A DNA stretch of 64,000 bases. Source: Planctomycetota bacterium. GTDB taxonomy: Bacteria > Planctomycetota > Phycisphaerae > Phycisphaerales > UBA1924. The stretch spans positions 40,671 to 104,670 of the forward strand of contig JAFIFX010000010.1 of NCBI GenBank assembly GCA_020831805.1, read 5' to 3'. The notes beneath the pieces are model-generated. The model did not search any database and was not told the origin of the DNA. It saw nothing but the letters and a program-made list of their open reading frames with translations. Below are positions 55,224 through 63,890 of this stretch, piece by piece (the stretch's first letter is position 1; each line of letters opens with the position of its first letter). Position numbers and translations under genes: made by a program.

Positions 55224-57089
55224 TCAGTTCTGGTCAGCGATCCATCGATCGATCTTGGCTTCGAGGACGGGCAGGGGGATGGCGCCGGCGTCGAGCAGGG
55301 CGTCGTGGAAGCTTCGCAGGTCGAAGCGGTCGCCGAGGCGTTGTTCGGCGCGGGCGCGGAGTTCGCGGATCTTGAGCTGGCCCATCATGTAGCCGGTGGC
55401 CTGGCCGGGCCAGCCGATGTAGCGGTCGACCTCGGCGGTGATGTTGTGGGGGGTCAGGGCGCTGTTGGCGGTCATGATGTCGATGGCGTCCTGGCGGGTC
55501 CAGCCCATGGCGTGGATGCCGGTGTCGACGACGAGGCGGAGGGCGCGCCACATCTCGAAGTTGAGGCGGCCGAAGTCGTCGTAGGGATCGGCGTAGAGGC
55601 CCTTGCCGGGCGGGCCGCCGACCTCGAGGCCGAGCAGCTCGGCGTAGAGGGCCCAGCCCTCGACGAAGGCGGTGAAGCCGAACACGGCGCGGAGGGGGTG
55701 CTGGTTCTCGAGCTCCTGGGCCAGGGCGATCTGGTGGTGGTGGCCGGGCACGCCCTCGTGGAGGGTCAGGGCGATGATGTCGTACTTGGGGCGTTGGTGG
55801 AGGTTGGTCAGGTTGGCCATGAACCAGGCGGGGATGCCGGCCTCGAGCGAGCCGCGGTAGTAGTAGGCGGTGGGGGCGGCGCGGGCGGCGAAGGTGGGGA
55901 TGGCGCGCACGCCGTAGGAGAGCCGGGGCAGGCGCCGGAACAGGCGGGGCATCTCGGCGTCGATGTCCTTGCTGGCGATCTTGTAGGCGTTGAGCAGGTC
56001 CTCGGGCTCGGTGAAGTAGAAGCGCGGGTCGGTGCGGAGGTAGTCGACGAAGGCGAGGAACTTCTCGTTTTGGCTGTTCCAGGCGGCGTTGTTGCCTTCC
56101 CAGTCGGTGCGGGCGATGACCTCCATCATCTCGGCGCGGATGCGGGCGACCTGCTCGCGCCCGGTCTGGTGGATGGATTCGGCGGTGGCGTCGGGCAGGG
56201 TGGTGTGGACGACGAGGGCGTGGTCATAGGCGGCCGGGCCGTCGACGCCCTCGGAGATGCCCACCGAGTCGCGGCAGGCCGGCAGGTACTCGTTCTGGAG
56301 GAACAGGGCGAGTTCCTGGTACACCGGGACGATGAGGTCGGCGATGACCAGGCGTGCGTCGCGGGCCAGCTCGCTGTCCTGGTCGATGGTCAGGAAGGGG
56401 CGGTAGAAGGGGCTGTTCTCGGGTTCGCGCCGGTACTCGGGGTTGGCCTGGGTCATGGCCTGGTCGACGGCGGGCTCGACCGCGGCGCGCGGGGGCACGC
56501 GGCCGGCGAGCATGCCCAGGCGCATGTTGTCGATCGTGTCACCGACGACGATGGGGATCTGCTTGAGGCGCTGGAGGTAGTCGCGGCGGTGCTTGTCGGT
56601 GGACATGGTGACGCGGTCGCCGAGCTGGGGCAGCCAGACCTGCGGGCCGCCCTGGCTGTTGACCGGCATCTGCCAGGTCTGGAAGGGGGCGCCGGCGATC
56701 TGGCGGTCCAGCTCATGGCGGAGCAGGTCGTGGTCGAGCCGGTCGGGCTCGGAGAATCGGTCGGCGGGCATGCGGTCCAGCTCGAGGCGCATGGCGGTGA
56801 TGCGTTCGAGCCAGGCTTCCTGGGCGGCGGCGGAGACATCGCCGAGCCGGTCGTTGAAACGCTCGTCGTTGAAGGTCGGGCCGATCCACTCCGGGCTGCG
56901 TTCGTGGAGGGCCTCGAGGTAGCTGGACATGAACGCCCAGAGGCCGGGGTCGCGGCCCTCGGGGACGGGCGGGGAGAGGGGGGATTCGGCCCGGTTGGCT
57001 TGGCCGGCGTGGGCCGGGCCGGACGCGGGGGGCAGCACGAGGGCGAGGGCGACCAGGAACAAGGGCAGGGCGTTGCGGGTTCGGATCAT
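55224..57089 (-). CDS. Exported DUF885 family protein (putative metallopeptidase)
   Basis: A 621-residue protein from ATG 57089 with a signal peptide (NALPLFLVALALVLPPASG). It is a full-length DUF885 protein: the hallmark LTLHEGVPGHHHQ gives the two metal-binding His and a catalytic Glu, followed by FVEGWALYAELLGLE and a C-terminal YIGWPGQATGYMMGQLKI. DUF885 is related to thermolysin-fold/M32-like peptidases, and several members are annotated as lipoprotein peptidases without proven substrates. A TACCCT box on the minus strand (57095-57100) ends 5 nt before the start, probably leaderless. Confidence 0.85.
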   Translation of the reverse strand: MIRTRNALPLFLVALALVLPPASGPAHAGQANRAESPLSPPVPEGRDPGLWAFMSSYLEALHERSPEWIGPTFNDERFNDRLGDVSAAAQEAWLERITAMRLELDRMPADRFSEPDRLDHDLLRHELDRQIAGAPFQTWQMPVNSQGGPQVWLPQLGDRVTMSTDKHRRDYLQRLKQIPIVVGDTIDNMRLGMLAGRVPPRAAVEPAVDQAMTQANPEYRREPENSPFYRPFLTIDQDSELARDARLVIADLIVPVYQELALFLQNEYLPACRDSVGISEGVDGPAAYDHALVVHTTLPDATAESIHQTGREQVARIRAEMMEVIARTDWEGNNAAWNSQNEKFLAFVDYLRTDPRFYFTEPEDLLNAYKIASKDIDAEMPRLFRRLPRLSYGVRAIPTFAARAAPTAYYYRGSLEAGIPAWFMANLTNLHQRPKYDIIALTLHEGVPGHHHQIALAQELENQHPLRAVFGFTAFVEGWALYAELLGLEVGGPPGKGLYADPYDDFGRLNFEMWRALRLVVDTGIHAMGWTRQDAIDIMTANSALTPHNITAEVDRYIGWPGQATGYMMGQLKIRELRARAEQRLGDRFDLRSFHDALLDAGAIPLPVLEAKIDRWIADQN

Positions 57090-57131
57090 GCCCAAGGGTA
57101 CCACGGGGCGGGGATGCCGGTCGATGCGGTG

Positions 57132-57161
57132 TTTGGCGGCTTGGCCGGGGGCGGCTACACT
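57132..57161 (+). promoter_or_regulatory. Possible tRNA-Gln promoter
   Basis: TTTGGC (57132-57137) and TACACT (57156-57161) are 18 nt apart. A start at about 57168 would leave a 30-nt 5' leader to the tRNA. Confidence 0.4.
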
Positions 57162-57197
57162 TGGGCACGGGCCGGTTCGCCCGGACCGGCCTTGGCC

Positions 57198-57269
57198 GGG
57201 GGATTGGTGTAATTGGTAGCACGACAGATTCTGATTCTGTTAGTTCGAGTTCGAGTCTCGGATCCCCTA
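57198..57269 (+). tRNA. tRNA-Gln (anticodon CTG)
   Basis: A complete cloverleaf: acceptor GGGGGAT (57198-57204) with ATCCCCT (57262-57268, one G-T pair), D-stem GTGT/GCAC, anticodon stem ACAGA/TCTGT with loop TTCTGAT and anticodon CTG at 57231-57233, variable loop TAGT, T-stem TCGAG/CTCGG with loop TTCGAGT. The discriminator is A at 57269. CCA is not encoded, so it must be added after transcription. A terminator follows 11 nt later. Confidence 0.93.
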
Positions 57270-57280
57270 CTTTGCGAAGC

Positions 57281-57305
57281 ACGCCCCCACGCGGGGGCGT
57301 GTTTT
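57281..57305 (+). terminator. Terminator of tRNA-Gln
   Basis: ACGCCCCC (57281-57288) pairs with GGGGGCGT (57293-57300) around ACGC, followed by GTTTT. Confidence 0.75.
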
Positions 57306-57358
57306 CGTATGCTGGGAGGCTGGGAGAGGCGGAGAGACGGAGAGACGGAGGGCGTTGG

Positions 57359-58132
57359 GTGGAGACGAAACTGGACATCGCGAAGAACTGGCTGCCGCGG
57401 TACACGGGGATGCCGCTGGACCGGTTCGGGAACTATGTGCTGCTCACAAACTTCGCCGACTATGTGGGCCGGTTCGCCGAGCGGTTCGGGTGCGATGTGT
57501 ACGGCCAGGGCCGCGCGATGCAGGCGTCGACGAACGACGACGGGCTGACGATCGTGAACTTCGGCATCGGGTCGCCGAACGCGGCGACGGTGATGGACCT
57601 GCTCAGCGCGCGGATGCCCGAGGGGGTGTTGTTCCTGGGCAAGTGCGGGGGGCTGAAGGACTCGACGGAGATCGGGCACTTCGTGCTGCCGATCGCGGCG
57701 ATCCGGGGCGAGGGCACCAGCGACGACTACTTCCCGCGCGAGGTGCCCGCGCTGCCGAGCTTCAAGCTGCACAAGTTCGTGTCGGAGAAGATCGTCGAGC
57801 GCGAGATGGAGTACCGCACGGGCGTGGTCTACACCACCAACCGGCGCGTGTGGGAGCACGACAGGAAGTTCCTCGGCCGGCTCAAGCGGATGACGGCGCT
57901 GGCGATCGACATGGAGACGGCGACGGTGTTCATCGTGGGCCACCACAACGGCATCGCGCGGGGCGCGCTGCTGCTGGTCTCCGATGTGCCGACCACGCCC
58001 GAGGGGGTGAAGACCGAGGACTCGGACAGGACGGTGACCGAGCGGTATGTGAAGCTGCACCTGGAGATCGGCATCGACGCGATGACGCACATCGGGACGC
58101 AGGGGGAGCAGATCAAGCATTTCACGTATTGA
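57359..58132 (+). CDS. amn: AMP nucleosidase (nucleoside phosphorylase family)
   Basis: A 257-residue enzyme. GTG 57359 is chosen because GGAGGG lies 6 nt upstream. It matches the short AMP nucleosidase type: KNWLPRYTGMPLDRFGNYVLLTNF, VNFGIGSPNAATVMDLLSA, VLFLGKCGGLKD, IRGEGTSDDYFPREVPALP, VVYTTNRRVWEHD and the ribose-binding AIDMETATVF. It splits AMP to adenine and ribose 5-phosphate; a related purine phosphorylase activity is the alternative. It lacks the N-terminal domain of the E. coli enzyme, as usual for this subfamily. Confidence 0.85.
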   Translation: METKLDIAKNWLPRYTGMPLDRFGNYVLLTNFADYVGRFAERFGCDVYGQGRAMQASTNDDGLTIVNFGIGSPNAATVMDLLSARMPEGVLFLGKCGGLKDSTEIGHFVLPIAAIRGEGTSDDYFPREVPALPSFKLHKFVSEKIVEREMEYRTGVVYTTNRRVWEHDRKFLGRLKRMTALAIDMETATVFIVGHHNGIARGALLLVSDVPTTPEGVKTEDSDRTVTERYVKLHLEIGIDAMTHIGTQGEQIKHFTY

Positions 58133-58170
58133 GGGGCAATAGGCAATTTGGGAATGGGGAATGGGGGGGG

Positions 58171-60198
58171 CTAGCGCCTGGTGCCTTGGATTTCATCGCT
58201 TCCGGTGTCGCTGCCTTCGAGCTGGATTTTGAGCAGTTCGGCGTAGCGGCCGTCGCGGGCGAGGAGTTCGTCGTGGGTGCCGACCTCGCGGATGGCGCCG
58301 TGCTCGATCACGACGATGCGGGTGGCGAAGCGGATGGTGCTCAGGCGGTGGGCGATGACGAAGCTGGTGCGGCCCTTCATCAGGCGGCCGAGGGATCGCT
58401 GGATGAGGCGTTCGGACTCGGAATCGAGCGAGCTGGTGGCCTCGTCGAGGATGAGGATCTTCGGGTCGGCCAGGATGGCGCGGGCGATGGCCAGGCGTTG
58501 CTTCTGGCCCCCGGAGAGGCGCACGCCGCGCTCGCCGATGAGGGTGTCGTAGCCTTCCTCGAGCTCGGTGATGAAGCCGTGGGCGTTGGCGGCCTTGGCC
58601 GCGGCGAGGACCTCGTCCATGCCCGCGTTGCGTCGGGCGTAGCCGATGTTCTCGGCCACTGAGCCGTCGAAGAGGAAGACCTCCTGCTCGACCACGCCGA
58701 GCAGGGCGCGGTATTGCTCGACGGGCAGTTCGCGCAGGTCGATGCCGTCGAGGAGGATACGGCCCTGGGTCGGGTCGTCGAAGCGGGCGATGAGGTTGCA
58801 CAGGGTGGTCTTGCCCGCGCCGGACATGCCGACGAGGGCGATGGTCTCGCCGGGCTGGATGTCGAGGTCGATGCCGCTCAGGACGGGGTCGCCGCGCTCG
58901 TCGATGCCGACGGCGCCGGGGCGGGCGCCGCCCTCGATGCGTTTGGGGTAGGCGTAGGCGACGCCCTCGAGGGTGATGCGGCCCTCGACGGCGGCGGGGT
59001 CGATGGTGCGGGTCGGCTTGGCCTTCTCGAACTCGCGCTGCTCGGAGAAGAGGTCGAGCACGCGGTCGAGCGCGGCCAGGTTGGTCTGGACATTGGTCGC
59101 GCTGGAGACGAGGGCCTCGAGCGGGCCGAGCAGGGCGAGGAGGTAGGCGGTGAAGGCCATCAGGTCGCCGATGGTCAGGCGGCCGTCGATGACGGCGGTG
59201 CCGCCGTAGAGCAGCACGCCGATGGAGGCCAGGGGGATGATCAGCTCCCAGACGATCTCGACGGAGCGGGCCCACCACCAGGTGTGCAGCTCCTGGCGCG
59301 CGAGCAGGTGCCCCTCGCCGGTGAAGCGGACGGCCTCGGCGTGGCGCCGGTTGAAGGAGCGGACGACGCGCATGCCTCCGAAGGATTCGGTGGACATCGC
59401 GTCGATGCCCTGGCGTCGCTCGCGGATGTCGCGGTAGAGCGGGCGGATGCGTTTGATCCAGGTTTTGTGGGTGCCCCAGATGAGCGGGGCGAGCGCGACG
59501 GCGCCGACGAGCAGCCTCCAGTCGATCCAGAGCAGCACGAGGAGCGTGCCCGTGAGCTGGGTGATTGCCCGCCAGGGGTTGTATATCAGGGAGAAGATGA
59601 GTTCGCCGACATTGCCGGCGTCCTCGCGGAGGATCGAGGAGATGCCGCCGGCCTTCATCGCGTGGATGCGGTGCAGCGGGAGCCGGCTGGCGTGCTCAAA
59701 GACGCGCCGGCGCAGGGAGACCTGGACACGCTTGGTGATGCGGGTGCACTGCCACCGCCCCCAGATGCCGAAGAGGATGGAGGATGTGGTGACCACAAGC
59801 ATGCCGCCGGCCAGGTACCACATCAAGCGGACCCGGTCGGCGCGGACGGGCTCGAAGGGGCCGATGGCCTCCTGGACGCGGGCGGGCAGGCCGGCGGGCC
59901 CGGGGTGGTCGGTGATGATGTAGTCCAGGGCGATTTTGGTCGACAGGGGCATCAGCAGGCCGAGCCAGACCGCCATGCTCAGCGTGGCCAGCGAGAGGAT
60001 GACGGTCAGCCGGTGGCCGGCCAGCAGCGACCAGAAGGCGATGAAGAGCCCCCGGAAGGACCGCTTGGCCCGTGAGGCCCGTTTCTGCTCAAGGGTCTCG
60101 TCGAGGCGCTCGTGGACCCGTTCCTCGGATCGCCGGGCCTTTCTGGCCTGGAGATAACCACGGAAACGGGTTCTGGAACTGCGGGCAGCGCGGCGCAC
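58171..60198 (-). CDS. ABC exporter, fused permease and ATPase (MsbA-like)
   Basis: A 675-residue half-transporter. Residues ~50-370 hold six transmembrane helices of an ABC exporter. The ATPase has Walker A GMSGAGKTTLCN, signature RLSGGQKQRLAIARAI, Walker B ILILDEATSSLDSES and the H-loop VIAHRLSTI. It probably works as a homodimer exporting lipid, glycolipid or peptide; the substrate cannot be told. The basic N-terminal ~45 residues (RRAARSSRTRFRG) are an extension. GTG 60198 lies 5 nt after a TATGAT box on the minus strand (60204-60209), one of the clearest leaderless candidates. Confidence 0.88.
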   Translation of the reverse strand: MRRAARSSRTRFRGYLQARKARRSEERVHERLDETLEQKRASRAKRSFRGLFIAFWSLLAGHRLTVILSLATLSMAVWLGLLMPLSTKIALDYIITDHPGPAGLPARVQEAIGPFEPVRADRVRLMWYLAGGMLVVTTSSILFGIWGRWQCTRITKRVQVSLRRRVFEHASRLPLHRIHAMKAGGISSILREDAGNVGELIFSLIYNPWRAITQLTGTLLVLLWIDWRLLVGAVALAPLIWGTHKTWIKRIRPLYRDIRERRQGIDAMSTESFGGMRVVRSFNRRHAEAVRFTGEGHLLARQELHTWWWARSVEIVWELIIPLASIGVLLYGGTAVIDGRLTIGDLMAFTAYLLALLGPLEALVSSATNVQTNLAALDRVLDLFSEQREFEKAKPTRTIDPAAVEGRITLEGVAYAYPKRIEGGARPGAVGIDERGDPVLSGIDLDIQPGETIALVGMSGAGKTTLCNLIARFDDPTQGRILLDGIDLRELPVEQYRALLGVVEQEVFLFDGSVAENIGYARRNAGMDEVLAAAKAANAHGFITELEEGYDTLIGERGVRLSGGQKQRLAIARAILADPKILILDEATSSLDSESERLIQRSLGRLMKGRTSFVIAHRLSTIRFATRIVVIEHGAIREVGTHDELLARDGRYAELLKIQLEGSDTGSDEIQGTRR

Positions 60199-60204
60199 CG
60201 GCGA

Positions 60205-60813
60205 TCATACGCCGCGGTGGGCTTCGCGCCGACATCTGCGGGCGACGAGGGCCACGCAGGCCAAGCACGCGGCGGGCAGGCCGGGCGCGGGCAGTTGCGT
60301 GACCCGGGCGAGCAGCATGGCGTGCGCGAAGTGGGCGTCCGTGCCGTCGCGCAGCCACGCGGGGATGAGGTCGTGCGGGCCGGCGTGCCCGGGGGCGTAT
60401 TCGGCGGCGAGGTGCGTTGGGTCGGCCGGGGCGTGGTCCCGCCGGGCGTGCACGGGGGTCCAGCCGGGGTGGTTCATCTGCCAGACGCGGGCGAGTCGGG
60501 AGGCTTCCTCGGCGAAGATCAGCCCGGCGTGCGGGTCTCGGGGCGGACGCGCGGCCGCGGGCGGCGTCGTCAGCGGGCCGTTCCCGGACAGGCCGGGCAG
60601 CTCGACCGGGCTCGCGGTGTTGAACCAGCGGGGCAGGGCGACGAAGCGCTGCTCGGGATGGGTCCAGCCCGCGAAGACGCCCGGGTCGTCGAACGGCGCG
60701 GGGGCGGGCTCGGGCACGGCGACGATGCCCGCGGCCGTCCGGAGGGTCGCCAGAACCAGGACGGTCACGGCGGCGGTGGCGGAGGGACGGGATGCCGGTG
60801 CGGGTGGGGCCAT
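60205..60813 (-). CDS. Probable secreted protein with PEP-CTERM-like tail
   Basis: A 202-residue protein from ATG 60813. A hydrophobic segment near the start (TAAVTVLVLATLRTAAGIVA) could be a signal peptide. The C-terminus reads LPAPGLPAACLACVALVARRCRRE, i.e. a PxPG motif, a hydrophobic stretch and a basic cluster, as in PEP-CTERM sorting tails. The central region is Pro/Ala/His-rich with no known domain. No ribosome-binding site is visible. It ends 6 nt upstream of the ABC exporter start. The call rests mainly on the tail. Confidence 0.5.
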   Translation of the reverse strand: MAPPAPASRPSATAAVTVLVLATLRTAAGIVAVPEPAPAPFDDPGVFAGWTHPEQRFVALPRWFNTASPVELPGLSGNGPLTTPPAAARPPRDPHAGLIFAEEASRLARVWQMNHPGWTPVHARRDHAPADPTHLAAEYAPGHAGPHDLIPAWLRDGTDAHFAHAMLLARVTQLPAPGLPAACLACVALVARRCRREAHRGV

Positions 60814-60996
60814 GGGTGCGGTTCGGGCAGTGTGCTCTTGGAATGTCGGTTTCCCGGGGCGTGGGTGCGAGCGAAGCCGGTCCCCGCCGGGGCCGGGCTT
60901 TCCCGGGGCGCGGGGTGGGGGGGTCGTGCGTCGCGGGGCGGGATCCGATAAGGTGTGAGGCCCCGGGACGGATGCCCGGCACGACGGGAGGTTGGA

Positions 60997-62481
60997 TTGG
61001 GCAAGCGGAAGAAGCTGGCGTTGCACTGGAAGATCCTCATCGGCCTACTGGCGGGCGTGGTGGTCGGGCTGCTGGTCAACTGGTTCTGGACCGGGTCGAC
61101 TTGGGCCGCGCTGGGGGTGAACGATCCGGCGGCCTATGTGGGCACCAAGGCGGTTTACGACGCCTCGGTCGCCGAGGGCGGGCCCAATGAGGATGCGGGC
61201 ATCGTGGCCGGGGCAGCGCGGCAGGTGCGGCTGGCGACGGTCTTCGCGGGCCAGTTGTTCCTGCGCGGGCTGATGTTCATCGCGGTGCCGATCGTGCTGT
61301 TCAGCCTGGTGGTGGGCGTGTCGAGCCTGAACGACACCTCGCGGCTGGGCCGGATCGGGGGCAAGACGATCGGGATCTACCTGGTGACGACCGCGGTGGC
61401 GATCACGGTGGGGCTGGTCGCGGCGAACCTGATCGGTCCGGGCAAGGGCATCACCGAGGAGCAGCGCGACTCGCTGCTGAGTGAGCAGCAGGCCAATGCC
61501 CAGCAGCGGATCGAGGCGGCCAACGAGCAGCGCCAGCGGACCACCTGGGACATCATCCTGGACATCGTGCCGACCAACCCGTTCGGGGCGATGGCGACGG
61601 GCAACACGCTGCAGGTGGTCATCGCCGCGCTGCTGGTCGGCGTGGCGCTGACGATGATCCCGCGGGAGAAGGGCCGGCCGGTCATCGAGTTCTTCGACGC
61701 GATGACGGATGTGGTGATCAAGATTGTTGAGATGATCCTGATCATCGCGCCGTACGCGGTGTTCGCCCTGATCGTGGTGGTGATCGCCGATCTGGGCGTG
61801 GCGTTGCTGCTGCTGCTGCTGCAGTACGCGGCGGTGGTGGTGGGCGGGCTGGCGCTGATGGTCTTCGCCGTGTACCCGCTGATCCTGCGGGTGTTCACGC
61901 CGGTGCGGTACAAGCGGTTCTTCCGGGCGATCTCGCCCGCGCAGCTCCTGGCGTTCAGCTCGTCGAGTTCGGGCGCGACGCTGCCGGTCACGATGGAGTG
62001 CTGCGACGAGCGCCTGGGCGTCAAGGAGGAGATCGGCTCGTTCGTGCTGCCCATCGGGGCGACGATCAACATGGACGGGACCGCGCTGTACCAGGGCGTG
62101 GCGGCGGTGTTCATCGCCCAGCTGTTCGGCATGGACCTGACCCTCGCCCAGCAGCTCCAGATCGTGCTGACCGCCACGCTGGCGTCGATCGGCACGGCGG
62201 CGGTGCCGGGCGTGGGCATCGTGATGCTGGTCATCGTGCTCGACTCGGTGGGGATCCCGCTGGAGGGCATCGCGGTGATCCTGGGCGTGGACCGGATCCT
62301 CGACATGTGCCGGACCTGCTGCAATGTCACGGGCGACTGCATGGTGGCCTCCGTGGTGGCCAGCAGCGAGGACGCGCTGCGCACGGAGGAAGAGGTCGCC
62401 GCCCGCATGGCCGAGAAGGAGGCCCGCGGGCTGGACGAGTTCCCCAAGGAGGAACAGGAAAAGGCCGAGGCGATCGGCTGA
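60997..62481 (+). CDS. Dicarboxylate/amino acid:cation symporter (DAACS family)
   Basis: A 494-residue polytopic protein. TTG 60997 is preferred because GGGAGG (60986-60991) is correctly spaced and the next residues (LGKRKKLALHWKILIGLLAG) are the normal N-terminus of the family. The re-entrant-loop serine motif (FSSSSSGATLPVTMECC), NMDGTALYQGVAAVFIAQ (Asp and Asn ligands), TASIGTAAVPG-like LASIGTAAVPGVG and the C-terminal DRILDMCRTCCNVTGDCM are all present. It carries acidic amino acids or C4-dicarboxylates with Na+ or H+. A ~40-residue insert rich in Gln/Glu follows TM4 (ITEEQRDSLLSEQQAN). Confidence 0.9.
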   Translation: MGKRKKLALHWKILIGLLAGVVVGLLVNWFWTGSTWAALGVNDPAAYVGTKAVYDASVAEGGPNEDAGIVAGAARQVRLATVFAGQLFLRGLMFIAVPIVLFSLVVGVSSLNDTSRLGRIGGKTIGIYLVTTAVAITVGLVAANLIGPGKGITEEQRDSLLSEQQANAQQRIEAANEQRQRTTWDIILDIVPTNPFGAMATGNTLQVVIAALLVGVALTMIPREKGRPVIEFFDAMTDVVIKIVEMILIIAPYAVFALIVVVIADLGVALLLLLLQYAAVVVGGLALMVFAVYPLILRVFTPVRYKRFFRAISPAQLLAFSSSSSGATLPVTMECCDERLGVKEEIGSFVLPIGATINMDGTALYQGVAAVFIAQLFGMDLTLAQQLQIVLTATLASIGTAAVPGVGIVMLVIVLDSVGIPLEGIAVILGVDRILDMCRTCCNVTGDCMVASVVASSEDALRTEEEVAARMAEKEARGLDEFPKEEQEKAEAIG

Positions 62482-62640
62482 TACGGATCCCGTCTGAAAC
62501 TCGGGCGTGACCGGTGCTGTGCTCTTCGTCTCCGGATCGCACGACTCTTGCCGCGGATGCGCTCGCGCTCTTGCAGGGCCGAGGGCGTGGCCCCGGCGCG
62601 GCATGAGGGCGGCATGTTCCTGTGTGTCGGCCTGGTTCAA

Positions 62641-62739
62641 CGCAGAGGATCGCCGAGGGGCGCAGAGGTCCGCAGAGGATCGGAACAGGATCCCTGGATC
62701 TCTCTGCGCTCCTCTGCGCCCCTCGGAGTTCTCTCTGCG
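62641..62739. repeat. Inverted repeat made of CGCAGAGG-like units
   Basis: A 39-nt arm (62641-62679; CGCAGAGGAT, CGCCGAGGGG, CGCAGAGGTC, CGCAGAGGA) is the inverse, with one bulge and few mismatches, of 62701-62739 (TCTCTGCGCTCCTCTGCGCC…). It is the same type of element as 42424-42580. The 62482-62997 interval has no credible gene. Confidence 0.75.
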
Positions 62740-62760
62740 TTTGATCGCTGTGCGTTTCGC

Positions 62761-62857
62761 GCGGTGGATCGCGGCGGGCGCCCGGAGGTTCAAGCGACAC
62801 GAGAGATGCGTGGCCGGCGCTCGGTGCGCTCGTCCCCGTCGCTGACGCTCAGGGCTT
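62761..62857. repeat. Intergenic repeat family B, copy 2
   Basis: Matches 33476-33586 in the same orientation across GCGGTGGA-CGCGGCGGGC, GTTC-AGCGA, GCGTGGCCGGCG and GCTCGTCCCCGTCGCTGACG. Short frames through it are not conserved as protein. Confidence 0.7.
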
Positions 62858-62997
62858 CTTTCGGGCTCGGCGCATCGCGGCTCGCGCCCGTCCACTCACC
62901 CCGCGGTCCACGCACAAGTTTCAGGGCGGATCCGTATGACGGCGCGAAAAAACCGCGGGCCCGTGGCCTGCGGTCGGGATCGATCGCGCGATGCGGA

Positions 62998-63729
62998 TCA
63001 GTGCGTGCCGGCGGGCACATGCACCGAGTGGCCCTGCTCGAAGGCCTGCTTGTCCAGCGAGGCCTCGTGGCGGGCGAGCAGTTCGTCCTTGGTCTGGTGG
63101 CGGTCGAGGCCGTGGCAGATCGCGTGGAGGTACGCGGCCTCGGTGCCGGCGAAGACCCGGTCGGCCTCGTCCTCGGTCAGCGGCAGCGCGTCCAGGGCGG
63201 CCTTGAAGGCGTACCACTTGTCACGCTGGGCGTCGCCGAAGGGATCGAGGTAGCGGGTACCCTCGCCGGTCTCGGGCAGGCCGAGCGACTTGCGGACCGA
63301 ACGGGCGACGAAGCGGTTGCCGTTGCACGCGCCGAGGCGGACATAGTGCAGCCCGAGCAGGAACAGCGCGTCGCCGGCGTGCGCGGCGATCTCGTTGATC
63401 GATCGGGTGGTGCCCGGCTCGGGGGACGCATCGTCCGGGCGGACGCCGAAGTGGTTCAGGTCGGCCTCGATGTAGGGCGTGAGCATCTGCTCGGGCAGCA
63501 CGAAGGCGGCCAGGTCGGGCCGGGCGGCCAGGTGCGGACGCAGGGCGGCGTCGAGGGCCCGGGACATCAGCCGCTGCTGGGCCAGGTGCGCCACATAGCC
63601 GTCCAGCGGCATGCGGCCCTTGATCAGCGCGGCCGGCCCTTCGGCCCGCTCGGCGATCTGGTGCAGCTTCCAGTTGTCGTCCTTGAGCCGGGTGGTCAGG
63701 GGGCGGGCGGCGGGGATGGTGGTGGTCAT
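62998..63729 (-). CDS. Biliverdin-producing heme oxygenase
   Basis: A 243-residue helical protein with AGGACG ahead of ATG 63729. The N-terminal helix carries the haem-ligand His in NWKLHQIAERA (H23), then GRMPLDGYVAHLAQQ. Later segments include HAGDALFLLGLHYVRLGACNGNRF (distal-helix Gly-rich part) and EADRVFAGTEAAYLHAICHGLD. Heme oxygenase opens haem to biliverdin, CO and Fe2+ with an electron donor, usually for iron gain. A Fur-box-like palindrome 21 nt upstream fits iron-starvation control. No TonB-type haem receptor is in the window. Confidence 0.83.
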   Translation of the reverse strand: MTTTIPAARPLTTRLKDDNWKLHQIAERAEGPAALIKGRMPLDGYVAHLAQQRLMSRALDAALRPHLAARPDLAAFVLPEQMLTPYIEADLNHFGVRPDDASPEPGTTRSINEIAAHAGDALFLLGLHYVRLGACNGNRFVARSVRKSLGLPETGEGTRYLDPFGDAQRDKWYAFKAALDALPLTEDEADRVFAGTEAAYLHAICHGLDRHQTKDELLARHEASLDKQAFEQGHSVHVPAGTH

Positions 63730-63749
63730 GGGGGGCGTCCTGGCTGTTG

Positions 63750-63766
63750 TTGAGACTGGTTCTCAA
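63750..63766 (-). promoter_or_regulatory. Fur-box-like operator upstream of heme oxygenase
   Basis: TTGAGACTGGTTCTCAA is a 17-bp palindrome (6-bp arms TTGAGA/TCTCAA) very similar to the TGAGAATnATTCTCA form of Fur boxes. It lies 21 nt upstream of the heme oxygenase start codon. Confidence 0.55.
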
Positions 63767-63777
63767 TCAAATGCAGA

Positions 63778-63806
63778 GCGGGGCCCGGGATCAACCCGGG
63801 CCCCGC
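63778..63806 (-). terminator. GC-rich hairpin, probable terminator of the right-edge dockerin gene
   Basis: GCGGGGCCCGGG (63778-63789) pairs perfectly with CCCGGGCCCCGC (63795-63806), a 12-bp stem with a 5-nt loop. On the minus strand only a weak T-containing stretch (TCTGCATTTG) follows. Confidence 0.5.
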
Positions 63807-63890
63807 GTCGGCGCCGTCCGGCCTCGTGGGCAGCCGGCGGGCCGTTTGTGGTGTCCGCCCGGTGCGCCCGGGCGGTCATCAAGGCTTCTT

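Noticed and set aside
62548..63753. 401-codon plus-strand frame across repeats and heme oxygenase
   Set aside because: Crosses repeat elements and reads antisense through a recognised gene; contains the SVRSSPSLTLRA false peptide of repeat family B.
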